The notes: generated by a model not told the origin, from the sequence alone. 64,000 nt of DNA from Tetragenococcus koreensis (GCF_003795145.1 NZ_CP027786.1:124001-188000); one strand, 5' to 3'. Shown: positions 50,777-58,959, numbered from the stretch's first letter. A program made the numbers and translations.

Positions 50777-51096
50777 AAAAAGTGAGGTGTGTATATGAAA
50801 TAAGTAATTAACGTGATGATTTAAAAGGAAGAGATATAGAATAGAATGTATCGGTTTTTTTACTGTTTTTGGGCCAAAGTAAATTTAGTGCTAAGAGAAT
50901 TGTAAAAACTATAGTATATTTCAAAAGATATCAAAGCAAGCGTTTCAGTACTTTTTTATCAATTTATGATACATTATGTAACATAGAGTGAGGTGTTGGA
51001 TAACATATAAAAAGAACAAAGTTGACAATTGCAAGAAAAAAATATTGTTTTATATGAAACAAGCGCAATGCCAAAAGCTGAAAGGGGGATAAGTAG
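50777..51096 (+). other. Deleted prophage interior
   Basis: About 320 bp with no ORF of note. It begins with a good ribosome binding site and a two-codon ORF (50795-50803), and ends just upstream of the holin gene. Replication, packaging and structural genes are absent. TTGACA near 51023 may be part of a promoter for the holin gene. Confidence 0.5.
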
Positions 51097-51363
51097 ATGG
51101 GTTTAGAAATTTTGAATGATCGCCTTGTTCCAATCATTGTAATAGCCTGTTTGATCGTTGGCTATGTGATTAAAACCACCCCGGTGCTACAGGTCGCTCG
51201 AGAGTACATTCCGTTTATCGTTTGTGTGCTAGGAGCTATTTTGGGTGGAACAGTAATCGGCGTAAGCGTTGAAGCTATCGTTATTGGTGCAGCCAGTGGC
51301 TTAGCTTCCACAGGCCTACATCAAGCATTTGCTAAAGTGCTGAATCTAAAAAAAGGGGAATAG
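51097..51363 (+). CDS. Phage holin
   Basis: The 88-residue protein has two or three membrane helices (LVPIIVIACLIVGYVIKTT; YIPFIVCVLGAILGGTVIGVS; IVIGAASGLASTGLHQAF) and a basic end LNLKKGE, as in enterococcal and lactobacillal phage holins. It would open the membrane for the amidase encoded next. AAAGGGGGAT precedes the ATG. Confidence 0.78.
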   Translation: MGLEILNDRLVPIIVIACLIVGYVIKTTPVLQVAREYIPFIVCVLGAILGGTVIGVSVEAIVIGAASGLASTGLHQAFAKVLNLKKGE

Positions 51364-51415
51364 GATGACGGACTATTTTCTTTTTTTAACAAAAAATGAA
51401 AGGAAATGATTAACG

Positions 51416-52294
51416 ATGACATTACCAAAGACAGAGAAACAAATTAGAAAAGGAACACCACAAGTAGGAACTCCACCATTTAAGCAAATACATGCTCATT
51501 CAACGGGAAACCCTGATTCAACTGCGCAAAATGAAGCGGACTTTATGCAGACAAAAGATCTCAATACGGGTTTTTACACACATGTAGTAGGAAACGGTAG
51601 AGTGATCCAAGTTGCCCCCGTTAACCAGGGGAGCTGGGATGTTGGTGGAGATTGGAACAGTTGGGGTTATGCATCAATTGAATTGATCGAATCCCACCAG
51701 ACTCGAGCTGAATTTGAAAAGGATTATAAAAATTATGTTGAATTGTTGCGTAAAGCAGCTAAAAACGCAGGTGTAGCAATTAGAGTTGACAGTGGCGAAG
51801 AGGGAATCCTATCGCATAGTTATTGTACACAACGTCAGCCGAATAACAAAAGCAATCATGTGGATCCATACCCTTATTTAGCCAAATGGGGTATTAGCGA
51901 AGCACAATTTAAAAAAGATGTAGAAAGCGGTGAAATAACCGGTGGTGGTAACAACAATATTCCTCGTCAAATCGTAGTTGATGGACAATGGGGCAATGAT
52001 TGTACAAAACGTCTACAAGAATATTTCGGCACAAAACCGATTGATGGGATCATCAGTGGACAAATCAAAACAAGTGCGAACGCTAATGTTTATTCAGCTC
52101 AATGGGGTACAGGCGGTTCCAACGTTGTTCGTGCAATCCAAAAACAATTAGGCTTGGTTCAAGATGGAAATATTGGTTCAGGAACTGTTAAAGCGATGCA
52201 AAAACATTACGGTACAGCTCAAGATGGTATTATTTCGCCAGTTTCTGACATGGTTAAAGAAATGCAAAGGGCTTTGAATAAAGGTAAATTTTAA
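51416..52294 (+). CDS. Phage endolysin, N-acetylmuramoyl-L-alanine amidase
   Basis: The 292-residue protein begins with an Amidase_2 domain (residues about 20-160). Zinc ligands are likely in HAHSTGNPDS, GFYTHVVGNGRVIQV and the SHSYCTQRQPNNKSNHVDPYPYL segment. The C-terminus (175-292) holds two or three short cell-wall-binding repeats (VVDGQWGNDCTKRLQEYFGT; IQKQLGLVQDGNIGSGTVKAMQ). No signal peptide, so export depends on the holin. It resembles lysins of Enterococcus phages. Confidence 0.85.
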   Translation: MTLPKTEKQIRKGTPQVGTPPFKQIHAHSTGNPDSTAQNEADFMQTKDLNTGFYTHVVGNGRVIQVAPVNQGSWDVGGDWNSWGYASIELIESHQTRAEFEKDYKNYVELLRKAAKNAGVAIRVDSGEEGILSHSYCTQRQPNNKSNHVDPYPYLAKWGISEAQFKKDVESGEITGGGNNNIPRQIVVDGQWGNDCTKRLQEYFGTKPIDGIISGQIKTSANANVYSAQWGTGGSNVVRAIQKQLGLVQDGNIGSGTVKAMQKHYGTAQDGIISPVSDMVKEMQRALNKGKF

Positions 52295-52300
52295 TGATGA

Positions 52301-52328
52301 AAGCCGTTCCTTAATTGGAGCGGTTTTT
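52301..52328 (+). terminator. Terminator after the endolysin gene
   Basis: AAAGCCGtTCC and GGAgCGGTTTTT pair around TTAATT. Confidence 0.7.
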
Positions 52329-52472
52329 ATTTGATAAAAAGTTATTGTTGCTTAATAAGATGAATGACTGTTTTTTCATCTATTCATTATTTTGTATTAT
52401 ATATTTTGCTAACCTATAGTAAACTATAAGTAGTAAAAATCGATAATTCTCTTACAACAAAAATACGAAAAA

Positions 52473-52928
52473 ATGGAGGGGATTAATATAGAAATTGACG
52501 TTTTTAAAAACAGTAGTCCACACTGGGAAAAACTTGCTGAAAAGATCGAGCAAGTAAATTGGGGTGCGGCGAAATATCTTGCCAATCGAATGCGCAAGGA
52601 CTTTAAAGACTGGGAAAGCGTTATTGTAGCTATTGATGAAGACAAGATTGCAGGTTTTTGTTCGATTGTAAAGCAGGATATTGCTAGATTAAGTTATACG
52701 CCTTATATTGCAACAGTATATGTTGATCCTGCTTACAGAGGACAGCACTTATCCGCCAAAATGATTACAAAAGCTGAAGCCCAACTACAACACTTAAATT
52801 TTTCAGAAGTTTACATTCTTTCAGGGCTTGAGAATTTTTATGAAAAACTTGGCTATAAACCAGTGGGGAAAACAAGAGATATGTTTGACCGTAAGATGAC
52901 GACTTTCTGTAAAAAACTTACTGACTAG
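52473..52928 (+). CDS. GNAT family N-acetyltransferase
   Basis: The 151-residue protein has the acetyl-CoA-binding region ATVYVDPAYRGQHLSAKMITKAEAQL (motif A: R/Q-x-x-G-x-G/A changed to RGQHLS) and a C-terminal LSGLENFYEKLGYKPVGKTRDMF. Substrate unknown. The start is unclear: GGAGGGG overlaps the only ATG (52473) as if it were the binding site for an ATA codon at 52488. The original start may have mutated, so expression may be weak. Confidence 0.75.
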   Translation: MEGINIEIDVFKNSSPHWEKLAEKIEQVNWGAAKYLANRMRKDFKDWESVIVAIDEDKIAGFCSIVKQDIARLSYTPYIATVYVDPAYRGQHLSAKMITKAEAQLQHLNFSEVYILSGLENFYEKLGYKPVGKTRDMFDRKMTTFCKKLTD

Positions 52929-52993
52929 ACAAAACTGTTGCAGTATTTTTTCGTAAAACACTTAGTTCATGATGTTATGAGTCGTCAAAAATG

Positions 52994-53043
52994 AAAAGCG
53001 CACCTGTTTCTTCCAAAATTAGAGGAAATAGGCGCGCTTTTTC
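52994..53043. terminator. Terminator between the convergent acetyltransferase and EIIA-like genes
   Basis: AAAAGCGCaCCTgTTTCTTCC pairs with GAGGAAAtAGGcGCGCTTTT, with T residues on the plus strand. Confidence 0.8.
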
Positions 53044-53098
53044 TAATTGTTCCATTTATCGCTTGTTTGTTTTTCGATAGCGTTATTCCATATTCAGT

Positions 53099-53923
53099 TT
53101 ATTTTAAAACAATTTGGCCAATAGATTCATCTAGATCGACTTTCTTATCTTCATCTATCTCTAATGAATCGATCAAGTCTTGTGAGAGGGTAATAAAGAT
53201 AATATCAGTATTTTTGCGATGGGTGCTAATATAATCTAAGTCCATTTCAGTTAGCAGGTCACCAGCTTTAACTTTTTGGTCCTGTTCGACAAATGTTTGA
53301 AAACCATGACCATTTAAATCGATTGTATCAATCCCCATGTGTACTAAATATTCAATATCATTTTCATCTTTGATACCGATTGCATGTTTTGTGGGAAATA
53401 AACTTACAATTTTTCCATTAACCGGTGAATGAACTTTTCCCTCTGACGGAGCAATCGCAAAGCCATCACCTAAAGTTTTCTTTGAGTAGATTTCATCGTC
53501 CACTTCCTCAATCTCTTTTAATCCACCTTTTGCTAATGGATAAAGAGGAATTGCGGAGCCTTTAGTTGTTTTTTGATTGTTAGTTGTCTTTTTTTGACCA
53601 TTATTTTTTAAAGTAGGTGTTTTAGAAGTGTTACTTATGCCAAATAATCCAGCAATTGATAAGTGAATACTTCTATCTGTGCTAAGTTGACGAAAGGTTG
53701 GGTTGAATTTGTTAATCATAAAGTGAAAGACAAGATAGAACATGATAAACGAAATTGTTCCTAAAAAAGTTAAAGATAGTAAATTTTCACGAGTACTTGT
53801 TAATAAATTCCAAGAAAGCAATAAACTAAACGAACTAAAGAAAACGAGGACAGCATCTATTTTTAACCAGGTGTCAAACAAAGTATATAATGGTTTAAGT
53901 TTAGAAAAAACCTTGTCTTTCAT
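53099..53923 (-). CDS. PTS EIIA-Glc-like protein with two membrane helices
   Basis: Residues about 145-274 are an EIIA-Glc (Crr) domain: GDGFAIAPSEGKVHSPVNGKIVSLFPTKHAIGIK and the active site YLVHMGIDTIDLNGHGFQTF (His in VHMG accepts phosphate from HPr). Residues 20-85 form two helices and end FMINKFNPTFRQ, like the end of a glucose/beta-glucoside-type EIIC (...KFNLKTPGRE). EIIB and most of EIIC are missing. It may be a trimmed PTS permease whose EIIA tail serves another EIIBC or has a regulatory role. The promoter carries the same operator-like sequence as the glycyl radical enzyme gene. Confidence 0.75.
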   Translation of the reverse strand: MKDKVFSKLKPLYTLFDTWLKIDAVLVFFSSFSLLLSWNLLTSTRENLLSLTFLGTISFIMFYLVFHFMINKFNPTFRQLSTDRSIHLSIAGLFGISNTSKTPTLKNNGQKKTTNNQKTTKGSAIPLYPLAKGGLKEIEEVDDEIYSKKTLGDGFAIAPSEGKVHSPVNGKIVSLFPTKHAIGIKDENDIEYLVHMGIDTIDLNGHGFQTFVEQDQKVKAGDLLTEMDLDYISTHRKNTDIIFITLSQDLIDSLEIDEDKKVDLDESIGQIVLK

Positions 53924-54017
53924 GCTAGATCACCTTTCTTCTTATTTTTAACAAAGTTACTTTATCATCATCTTTTACTATATTCTAATATAATTGTTTT
54001 CTAATGTAAATAAATTA

Positions 54018-54045
54018 GTTTCGAATGAAACTTAATTTCTTTCGT
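54018..54045 (-). promoter_or_regulatory. Operator-like sequence upstream of the EIIA-like gene
   Basis: On the minus strand it reads ACGAAAGAAA, three bases, AGTTTCA, two bases, CGAAAC. GTTTCATTCGAAAC is a perfect GTTTC-N4-GAAAC palindrome. The same blocks recur before the glycyl radical enzyme gene at 58914-58945. Confidence 0.55.
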
Positions 54046-54186
54046 TAGTACTATTTTGTGTTATTATACTATGTAAAAGTGGACTGAACTATAAAATAGC
54101 ACTGCCAATGATAACTTAAAGCTTCAGAGAAATATGATACAATGATAATAATATGAAAAACTTGCTTAAATTAAAGGAGGAGAAGG

Positions 54187-54849
54187 ATGCAATCGGTTAT
54201 TTTTGATTTTAATGGGACTTTATTTAGTGATTCGGCGTTGCATGAACGTGCTTGGCAACAATTTATTCAAGGTCTAATTGGTCGTAAATTTACTAAGGAA
54301 GAATTTGATCAAATCCACGGACGCACCAATCATCTAAATATGGAAAGAATTTTAGGAAAGAAGCTTACGGAAGAAGAAGCTAACAAGTTGTCGGAAGAAA
54401 AAGAAGCGTTCTATCGCCAACTAGTACTAAAAGAACAACAAACACAGCTAATCGCAGGAGTAACTAATTATTTTGATTACTTACAAGACAACCACCAACC
54501 AATGAACATTGCGACCGTTTCTCCCAAAGTCAATCTGGATTTTTATTTCGAATTGTTCCATTTAGATCGCTGGTTTGATTATAAGAAAGTCGTTTATAAC
54601 GATGGTTTGTTAGAAAGTAAGCCCGCACCTGATTTTTATGTCCAAGCTGCTTTGAATGTGGGGGCAGATCCTAAAGAAATGATTATTTTTGAAGATTCAC
54701 CGATTGGGTTACAAGGTGCTTATAATGCTCAGGCGAAGCGAATTATTGCTGTGGCAACCGATAATAATCATGAAAAATTGAAAAAAACAGGATTAGTGGA
54801 TTTTGTTATCGATGACTTTACCGACCCGCGGGTTAAGAAAATCGTTTAA
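54187..54849 (+). CDS. HAD family hydrolase (beta-phosphoglucomutase-like)
   Basis: The 220-residue HAD subfamily IA protein has motif I MQSVIFDFNGTLFSDSA (second Asp replaced by Asn: DFNGT), a helical cap, motif II-like IATVSPK, Lys in ESKPAPDFY and motif IV IFEDSPIGLQGAYNAQ. It probably acts on a small phosphosugar; the D-to-N change at the general acid/base position suggests altered or lower activity, though DFNGT occurs in active family members. AAAGGAGGAG precedes the ATG. Confidence 0.82.
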   Translation: MQSVIFDFNGTLFSDSALHERAWQQFIQGLIGRKFTKEEFDQIHGRTNHLNMERILGKKLTEEEANKLSEEKEAFYRQLVLKEQQTQLIAGVTNYFDYLQDNHQPMNIATVSPKVNLDFYFELFHLDRWFDYKKVVYNDGLLESKPAPDFYVQAALNVGADPKEMIIFEDSPIGLQGAYNAQAKRIIAVATDNNHEKLKKTGLVDFVIDDFTDPRVKKIV

Positions 54850-54902
54850 AATCATTGGTTTAACTTATTTATCCATTCCAAAAGATTGTTGGAGGGAAAA
54901 TT

Positions 54903-55030
54903 ATGAATCTGAAGTATCCTGAAATTGACGAGGTTTTTCAATATATTTAGAACCTTTTACAAATGGAAAATTCAAAGGATTAACAAATAAGCAGATAAGT
55001 GCTAGAGTGAGTGACATTTTTACCATATGA
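54903..55030 (+). pseudogene. Small frameshifted ORF of unknown family
   Basis: GGAGGG precedes ATG 54903, which opens MNLKYPEIDEVFQYI then TAG. Adding one T to the TTT at 54946-54948 would continue LEPFTNGKFKGLTNKQISAR and VSDIFTI to a TGA at 55030, giving 42 residues. A hairpin terminator follows. I do not recognise the protein; it may be a small gene with a frameshift or the start of a longer lost gene. Confidence 0.35.
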
Positions 55031-55052
55031 AATGTGTGCCATTAAATGATGC

Positions 55053-55096
55053 AAAAAAGATAAACACGGCAAATTTTGCTTGTGTCTGTCTTTTTT
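55053..55096 (+). terminator. Terminator behind the small frameshifted ORF
   Basis: AAAAAGAtAAACACgGCAAA pairs with TTTGCTTGTGTcTGTCTTTTTT. The following 200 bp lead to dsdA and contain the 12-bp palindrome TATCATATGATA at 55252-55263, a possible operator. Confidence 0.7.
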
Positions 55097-55301
55097 CTTT
55101 ACTTTGATGTTACCAGCTAGGAAATATAATAGCTCTAATAGACCCAAATTTTGCTATTAAGTTTGAAAAACATTTGAAAATTTTATTAATTAGCTAGATA
55201 TGATAATTACTTGTTTACCTGAGACGTTTGCAAAATTACCGTAGTTATGATTATCATATGATAGTAGATTACAATTTGTTACAAAACAAAGGAGATATCA
55301 G

Positions 55302-56654
55302 ATGGCATTAGATGAACAAGACATTTTATCGGCGGTCAAAGACGAGACAGAATTATTTTGGATAAATGATGAATTATTACCGGTACAAGAAGCTAACAAA
55401 AAAACCGAGTACTCACTTGAGGATATTCAAGACGCGGAGGCTCGTTTACAAAGGTTTTCTAGTTTTATAAGAAAAGCGTATCCTGAGACTGAAGCGACTT
55501 CTGGAATTATTGAGTCAAGTATAACTGAAATACCGGATATGAAATCATTTTTAGATGAAAAGTATAATAAAGTCCTTAAAGGGTCTTTTTATTTGAAATG
55601 CGATGACCAATTACCAATTTCTGGTACAGTAAAAGCAAGAGGTGCTATCTATGAGGTATTGAAACATGCTGAAAACTTAGCACTAGAAAATGGATTGTTA
55701 GCTAGTACAAAAGAAGATTATTCTGTATTTGCTTCACCAGAATTTCAAGGTTTTTTCTCCAATTATAATTTAACTGTAGGAACTACAGGAAACTTAGGGA
55801 TTAGTGTAGGCACAATGGGGAGAAAATTAGGTTTTGATGTGACGGTTCATATGTCAATAGAAGCAAAAGCATGGAAAAAGCAATATTTACGTGATTTAGG
55901 GGTTAATGTTATCGAGCATGAATCAAATTTTTCTCTTGCTGTTAATAAAGGACGGGAACTTTCAGAGGCAGATCCTCAAAGCTATTTTGTGGATGATGAG
56001 CATTCTGAGTCGCTATTTTTGGGATATACGGTGGGTGGATATCGTATGAAAAAACAATTAGATCAAAAAGGCATCAAGGTGGATGCAGACCATCCGCTAT
56101 TTGTCTACCTGCCCTGCGGTATCGGAGGAGCTCCTAGCGGTGTTACATTTGGGCTCAAACAAGCATTTGGAGATCATGTTCATTGCATTTTTGCTGAACC
56201 AACAAAGATGCCCAGCATGTTAGTTGGTTTAGAATCTCATCAATTTAATAATATTTCTGTAGAAGATATTGGCCTAGGCGGTTCAACAGTAGCTGATGGA
56301 TTGGCAGTTCCAAGGACTTCAGCACTTGTTTCCAAGTTGATTCGTTATTACTTTAGTGCAGGCTATACTTTACAAGACGAATCGTTCCAACGTTTATTAT
56401 GGAATCTATACGAAACAGAAGCGATTTTCTTAGAACCGGCAGCCGTTGCTGGAGTTGTGGGTCCTTATGCTTTAACAGTAACTCAAGAAGGTCAAAACTA
56501 TATTAAGCAACATAGTCTTCAAAATAAATTAGCCAATGCTACACATATTGCATGGGCAACTGGTGGTTCTATGGTACCAGCAGATTACAGGGAAGATTTT
56601 ATCGAAGAAGGAAAAAGAGCAGAAAAGGGTAAAATTAGCACGATAAAGGGATAA
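55302..56654 (+). CDS. dsdA: D-serine dehydratase
   Basis: The 450-residue PLP enzyme deaminates D-serine to pyruvate and ammonia. The PLP lysine is in PISGTVKARGAIYEVL. The phosphate-binding glycines are in VGTTGNLGISVGTMG, and LPCGIGGAPSGVTFG and VADGLAVPR are family marks. Length and motifs match DsdA. The ribosome binding site is AAAGGAGA. It stands alone between two terminators; no dsdC regulator or dsdX permease is nearby. It could detoxify D-serine or feed pyruvate. Confidence 0.92.
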   Translation: MALDEQDILSAVKDETELFWINDELLPVQEANKKTEYSLEDIQDAEARLQRFSSFIRKAYPETEATSGIIESSITEIPDMKSFLDEKYNKVLKGSFYLKCDDQLPISGTVKARGAIYEVLKHAENLALENGLLASTKEDYSVFASPEFQGFFSNYNLTVGTTGNLGISVGTMGRKLGFDVTVHMSIEAKAWKKQYLRDLGVNVIEHESNFSLAVNKGRELSEADPQSYFVDDEHSESLFLGYTVGGYRMKKQLDQKGIKVDADHPLFVYLPCGIGGAPSGVTFGLKQAFGDHVHCIFAEPTKMPSMLVGLESHQFNNISVEDIGLGGSTVADGLAVPRTSALVSKLIRYYFSAGYTLQDESFQRLLWNLYETEAIFLEPAAVAGVVGPYALTVTQEGQNYIKQHSLQNKLANATHIAWATGGSMVPADYREDFIEEGKRAEKGKISTIKG

Positions 56655-56700
56655 TAGAGTAAAAATAAGAGTTTTTGAAATTTGACTCTATAAAATGGAT

Positions 56701-56747
56701 AAAACATACGCTCTAATTTATTAGGTTAGGGCGTATGTTTTTATTTA
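56701..56747 (+). terminator. dsdA terminator
   Basis: AAACATACGCtCTAA and TTAGgGCGTATGTTT pair with a T tract, between convergent dsdA and the activase gene. Confidence 0.88.
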
Positions 56748-56775
56748 TACTTTAGCGTTAATTAAAAGGGGGCAT

Positions 56776-57564
56776 TTACCTTACCAGACAAGAAATATTA
56801 TAATTTTCTATAATGTCTCTAAAGTAGTCTAAATCTTCGGTATGAAGTTGAGGGACATCTTGCATTTCATATTTCCGATTCAAGTTTTCGTACTTTTTTT
56901 GTCCGAATTGATGGAAGGGTAATAGCTCTATCTTTGTGACGCCCATTTTATTAAATAAATGAGCGAACTGTTCGGCGTCTTCTGAGCTGTCGTTAAAATT
57001 AGGGATGACTGGGATTCGCACTGTTAAATTCTGATGCTCTTGCAAAGCACAACCTAAATTTTTTAAGATTAATTTGTTGGTAGCGCCGATTCCTTCCCGA
57101 TGTTTTTTAGGATCATAATGTTTTACATCGAAATATAAGGCATCTACTTGTTGAATAAATTTTTCAAAAACTTGAGGTCTTGCTTGCCCTGTGGTTTCTG
57201 AAGCTGTGTGGATTCCTTTAGTTTTTAATTGTTTTAATAATTCAGTCGCAAATTCTGCTTGATACAACACTTCGCCGCCTGAAAGCGTAACGCCACCGCC
57301 AGACTCTTCATAAAAAGGAAGATCTTTCATGACTTCATCGATGATTTCATCAATTGTTTTATACTCACCTATAGTCGTATATTTTTTCTGCTGATTATTC
57401 CACATTTTTTCGGGTTTACCACTTTGCGATTCTGGATTAGCACACCAATAACACCGTAAAGGACAACCTTTAAAAAAAACGACTGTACGGATGCCAGGAC
57501 CGTCATGAATACTGAACTTTTGAATATTAAAAATACAAGCTTGTAATGAAGTTCGTGTTGGCAT
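56776..57564 (-). CDS. Glycyl-radical enzyme activating enzyme (radical SAM)
   Basis: The 262-residue protein has the radical-SAM cluster motif GCPLRCYWCANPES (C-x3-C-x2-C, near residue 34-41) after FSIHDGPGIRTVVFFKGC, the classic activase start, and GGGVTLSGGEVLYQAEFATELL for SAM. It lacks the inserted ferredoxin domain of many non-PFL activases, so it is of the short PflA type. It should place the glycyl radical on the enzyme encoded at 58960, from which it is divergent across deoR. Start ATG 57564 after AAGGGGAT. Confidence 0.92.
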   Translation of the reverse strand: MPTRTSLQACIFNIQKFSIHDGPGIRTVVFFKGCPLRCYWCANPESQSGKPEKMWNNQQKKYTTIGEYKTIDEIIDEVMKDLPFYEESGGGVTLSGGEVLYQAEFATELLKQLKTKGIHTASETTGQARPQVFEKFIQQVDALYFDVKHYDPKKHREGIGATNKLILKNLGCALQEHQNLTVRIPVIPNFNDSSEDAEQFAHLFNKMGVTKIELLPFHQFGQKKYENLNRKYEMQDVPQLHTEDLDYFRDIIENYNISCLVR

Positions 57565-57631
57565 ATAAATCCCCTTCTTTTTTATTCACGTTTAGTTTAT
57601 CACATGAATTAACAAACGTAAACATTTTATG

Positions 57632-57650
57632 TTACGAACGAAAGCAAAAC
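57632..57650. promoter_or_regulatory. Operator-like sequence between activase and deoR
   Basis: TTACGAACGAAAGCAAAAC shares TTACGAA and ACGAAAG with the sites before the glycyl radical enzyme and the EIIA-like gene. It lies in the divergent promoter region, where autoregulation by the DeoR protein would be expected. Confidence 0.4.
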
Positions 57651-57714
57651 CATGAAAAATTGTTAGGAATGTGTAAATATGGTATTCTTAATAAAATAAA
57701 AGTGAGGGATGACG

Positions 57715-58458
57715 ATGTCTCGAGTAGAAGAAATTATTTCTATAGTAAGTGAAAATAAAAAAATAGAAGTCAATGAATTGGCCGAGTTGTTGCAAGTATC
57801 ACGAGTGACTATTCGAAAAGATTTAGATAAATTAGAAGCTCGAGGGATACTTCATCGGCAACATGGTTTTGCTGTTTTAAATAATCAAGACGATATTAAT
57901 TATCGTTTGGCAATTAACTATGACTTAAAAAGGAAAATCGCAAAAGAAGCAGCCAAATTAGTCAAAGATGGCGAAACTGTGATGATTGAATCTGGTTCAA
58001 CTTGTACGCTGTTGGCGGTAGAGTTAGCGCATCATAAGAGGGATGTCACGATCATTACGAATTCCAATTTTATTGCCTCTTATATTAGAAAAGCTGAATC
58101 CGTTAAAATTTTACTGATTGGCGGGGAATATCAAAAAGATTCGCAAGTAAACGTAGGGCCTTTAGTAAAAAAAGTAATCAGCGATTTTCATGTAGACAAG
58201 TTGTTTGTGGGAATTGATGGATTCGATGAACAAAGAGGGTTTACCGGCAGTGATATCACTCGTAGTGACACGGCCAATACCATGATGACTTCAGCTGACA
58301 ATACGATTGTTTTAACTGATTCTAGTAAATTTTCCCAAGTAGGGGTGGTTTCAGAATTTGCTTTTGAAGATATTTCTAAGGTGTATACAGATAGTCGTAT
58401 CGCAAAAGAAAAAGTTAAATTTTTAGAAAAACAAGGGATTAAAGTTGTGACGGTTTAA
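57715..58458 (+). CDS. DeoR/GlpR family transcriptional regulator
   Basis: The 247-residue repressor has a DeoR helix-turn-helix (EEIISIVSENKKIEVNELAELLQVSRVTIRKDLDKLEARGILHRQHGFA) and a C-terminal DeoR sensor domain (ESGSTCTLLAVEL, FVGIDGFDEQRGFTGSDI, VLTDSSKF), which binds sugar phosphates. GAGGG before the ATG at 57715 decides against the ATG two codons earlier. It sits between the activase and the glycyl radical enzyme gene and most likely controls both. Confidence 0.92.
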   Translation: MSRVEEIISIVSENKKIEVNELAELLQVSRVTIRKDLDKLEARGILHRQHGFAVLNNQDDINYRLAINYDLKRKIAKEAAKLVKDGETVMIESGSTCTLLAVELAHHKRDVTIITNSNFIASYIRKAESVKILLIGGEYQKDSQVNVGPLVKKVISDFHVDKLFVGIDGFDEQRGFTGSDITRSDTANTMMTSADNTIVLTDSSKFSQVGVVSEFAFEDISKVYTDSRIAKEKVKFLEKQGIKVVTV

Positions 58459-58474
58459 TTAAATAACTTGCTGG

Positions 58475-58509
58475 AAAAGAGCTAACCAACTTATGTTTAG
58501 TTCTTTTTT
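58475..58509 (+). terminator. deoR terminator
   Basis: AAAAGAgCTAA and TTAGtTCTTTT pair, followed by T residues. Confidence 0.7.
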
Positions 58510-58562
58510 GTGCTAGTTTATTACCTAAGCGTAAAATTTAGTAAGACAAGGCTTATAGTAAC

Positions 58563-58806
58563 AGGAGGCAATTTCTTTCATACATCCCACCGTTATTCAT
58601 AATTATTGGAGGCACATCAAGGAAGTTACCTCCAATAATTTAACGATTGGTGTTACATCGTGGAAGTTACCTCCAATAACATATCGATTGGAGGCACATC
58701 GTAGAAGTAGGCACCAATAATTTACCGATTGGAGGTATATCGTTTAATGTCCCACCAATATGTTTACAGATTGGGGGAACGTCGTTTGATATCCCACTAA
58801 TCGCTT
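58563..58806. repeat. Tandem array of about 41-bp palindromic repeats
   Basis: Five contiguous units start with ATTGG at 58605, 58646, 58687, 58728 and 58770; the first three are exactly 41 bp and the fourth 42 bp. A degenerate unit (58563-58604) precedes them and the last is shortened. The unit pattern is ATTGGAGG-(N)15-CCTCCAAT followed by AATTTACCG-like sequence, so units 1-3 can each form a hairpin; units 4-5 have drifted to TCCCACCAAT / TCCCACTAAT arms. There are no spacers and no ORF. Function unknown. Confidence 0.85.
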
Positions 58807-58880
58807 TGTCATTTAAAGCTACACTGCTATTTTTTTAAACATAAGGACCCAATTTTCATACATGCTCTTACTACTTCTTT

Positions 58881-58945
58881 TTGAACTTTGTGAATAAATG
58901 TGCTATATTTGTTACGAAAGAAACTTTTATTAGTTTCAAACGAAA
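58881..58945 (+). promoter_or_regulatory. Promoter and operator of the glycyl radical enzyme gene
   Basis: TTGAAC (58881-58886) and TATATT (58904-58909) are 17 bp apart. Directly behind, at the expected start, ACGAAAGAAA (58914), AGTTTCA and CGAAA (to 58945) repeat the blocks found before the EIIA-like gene. A repressor bound here would block initiation. Confidence 0.65.
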
Positions 58946-58959
58946 AAAGGAGAATTGCT

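Noticed and set aside
58563-58806. CRISPR array
   Set aside because: The repeats are contiguous with no unique spacers, units diverge from each other, and no cas genes are near.
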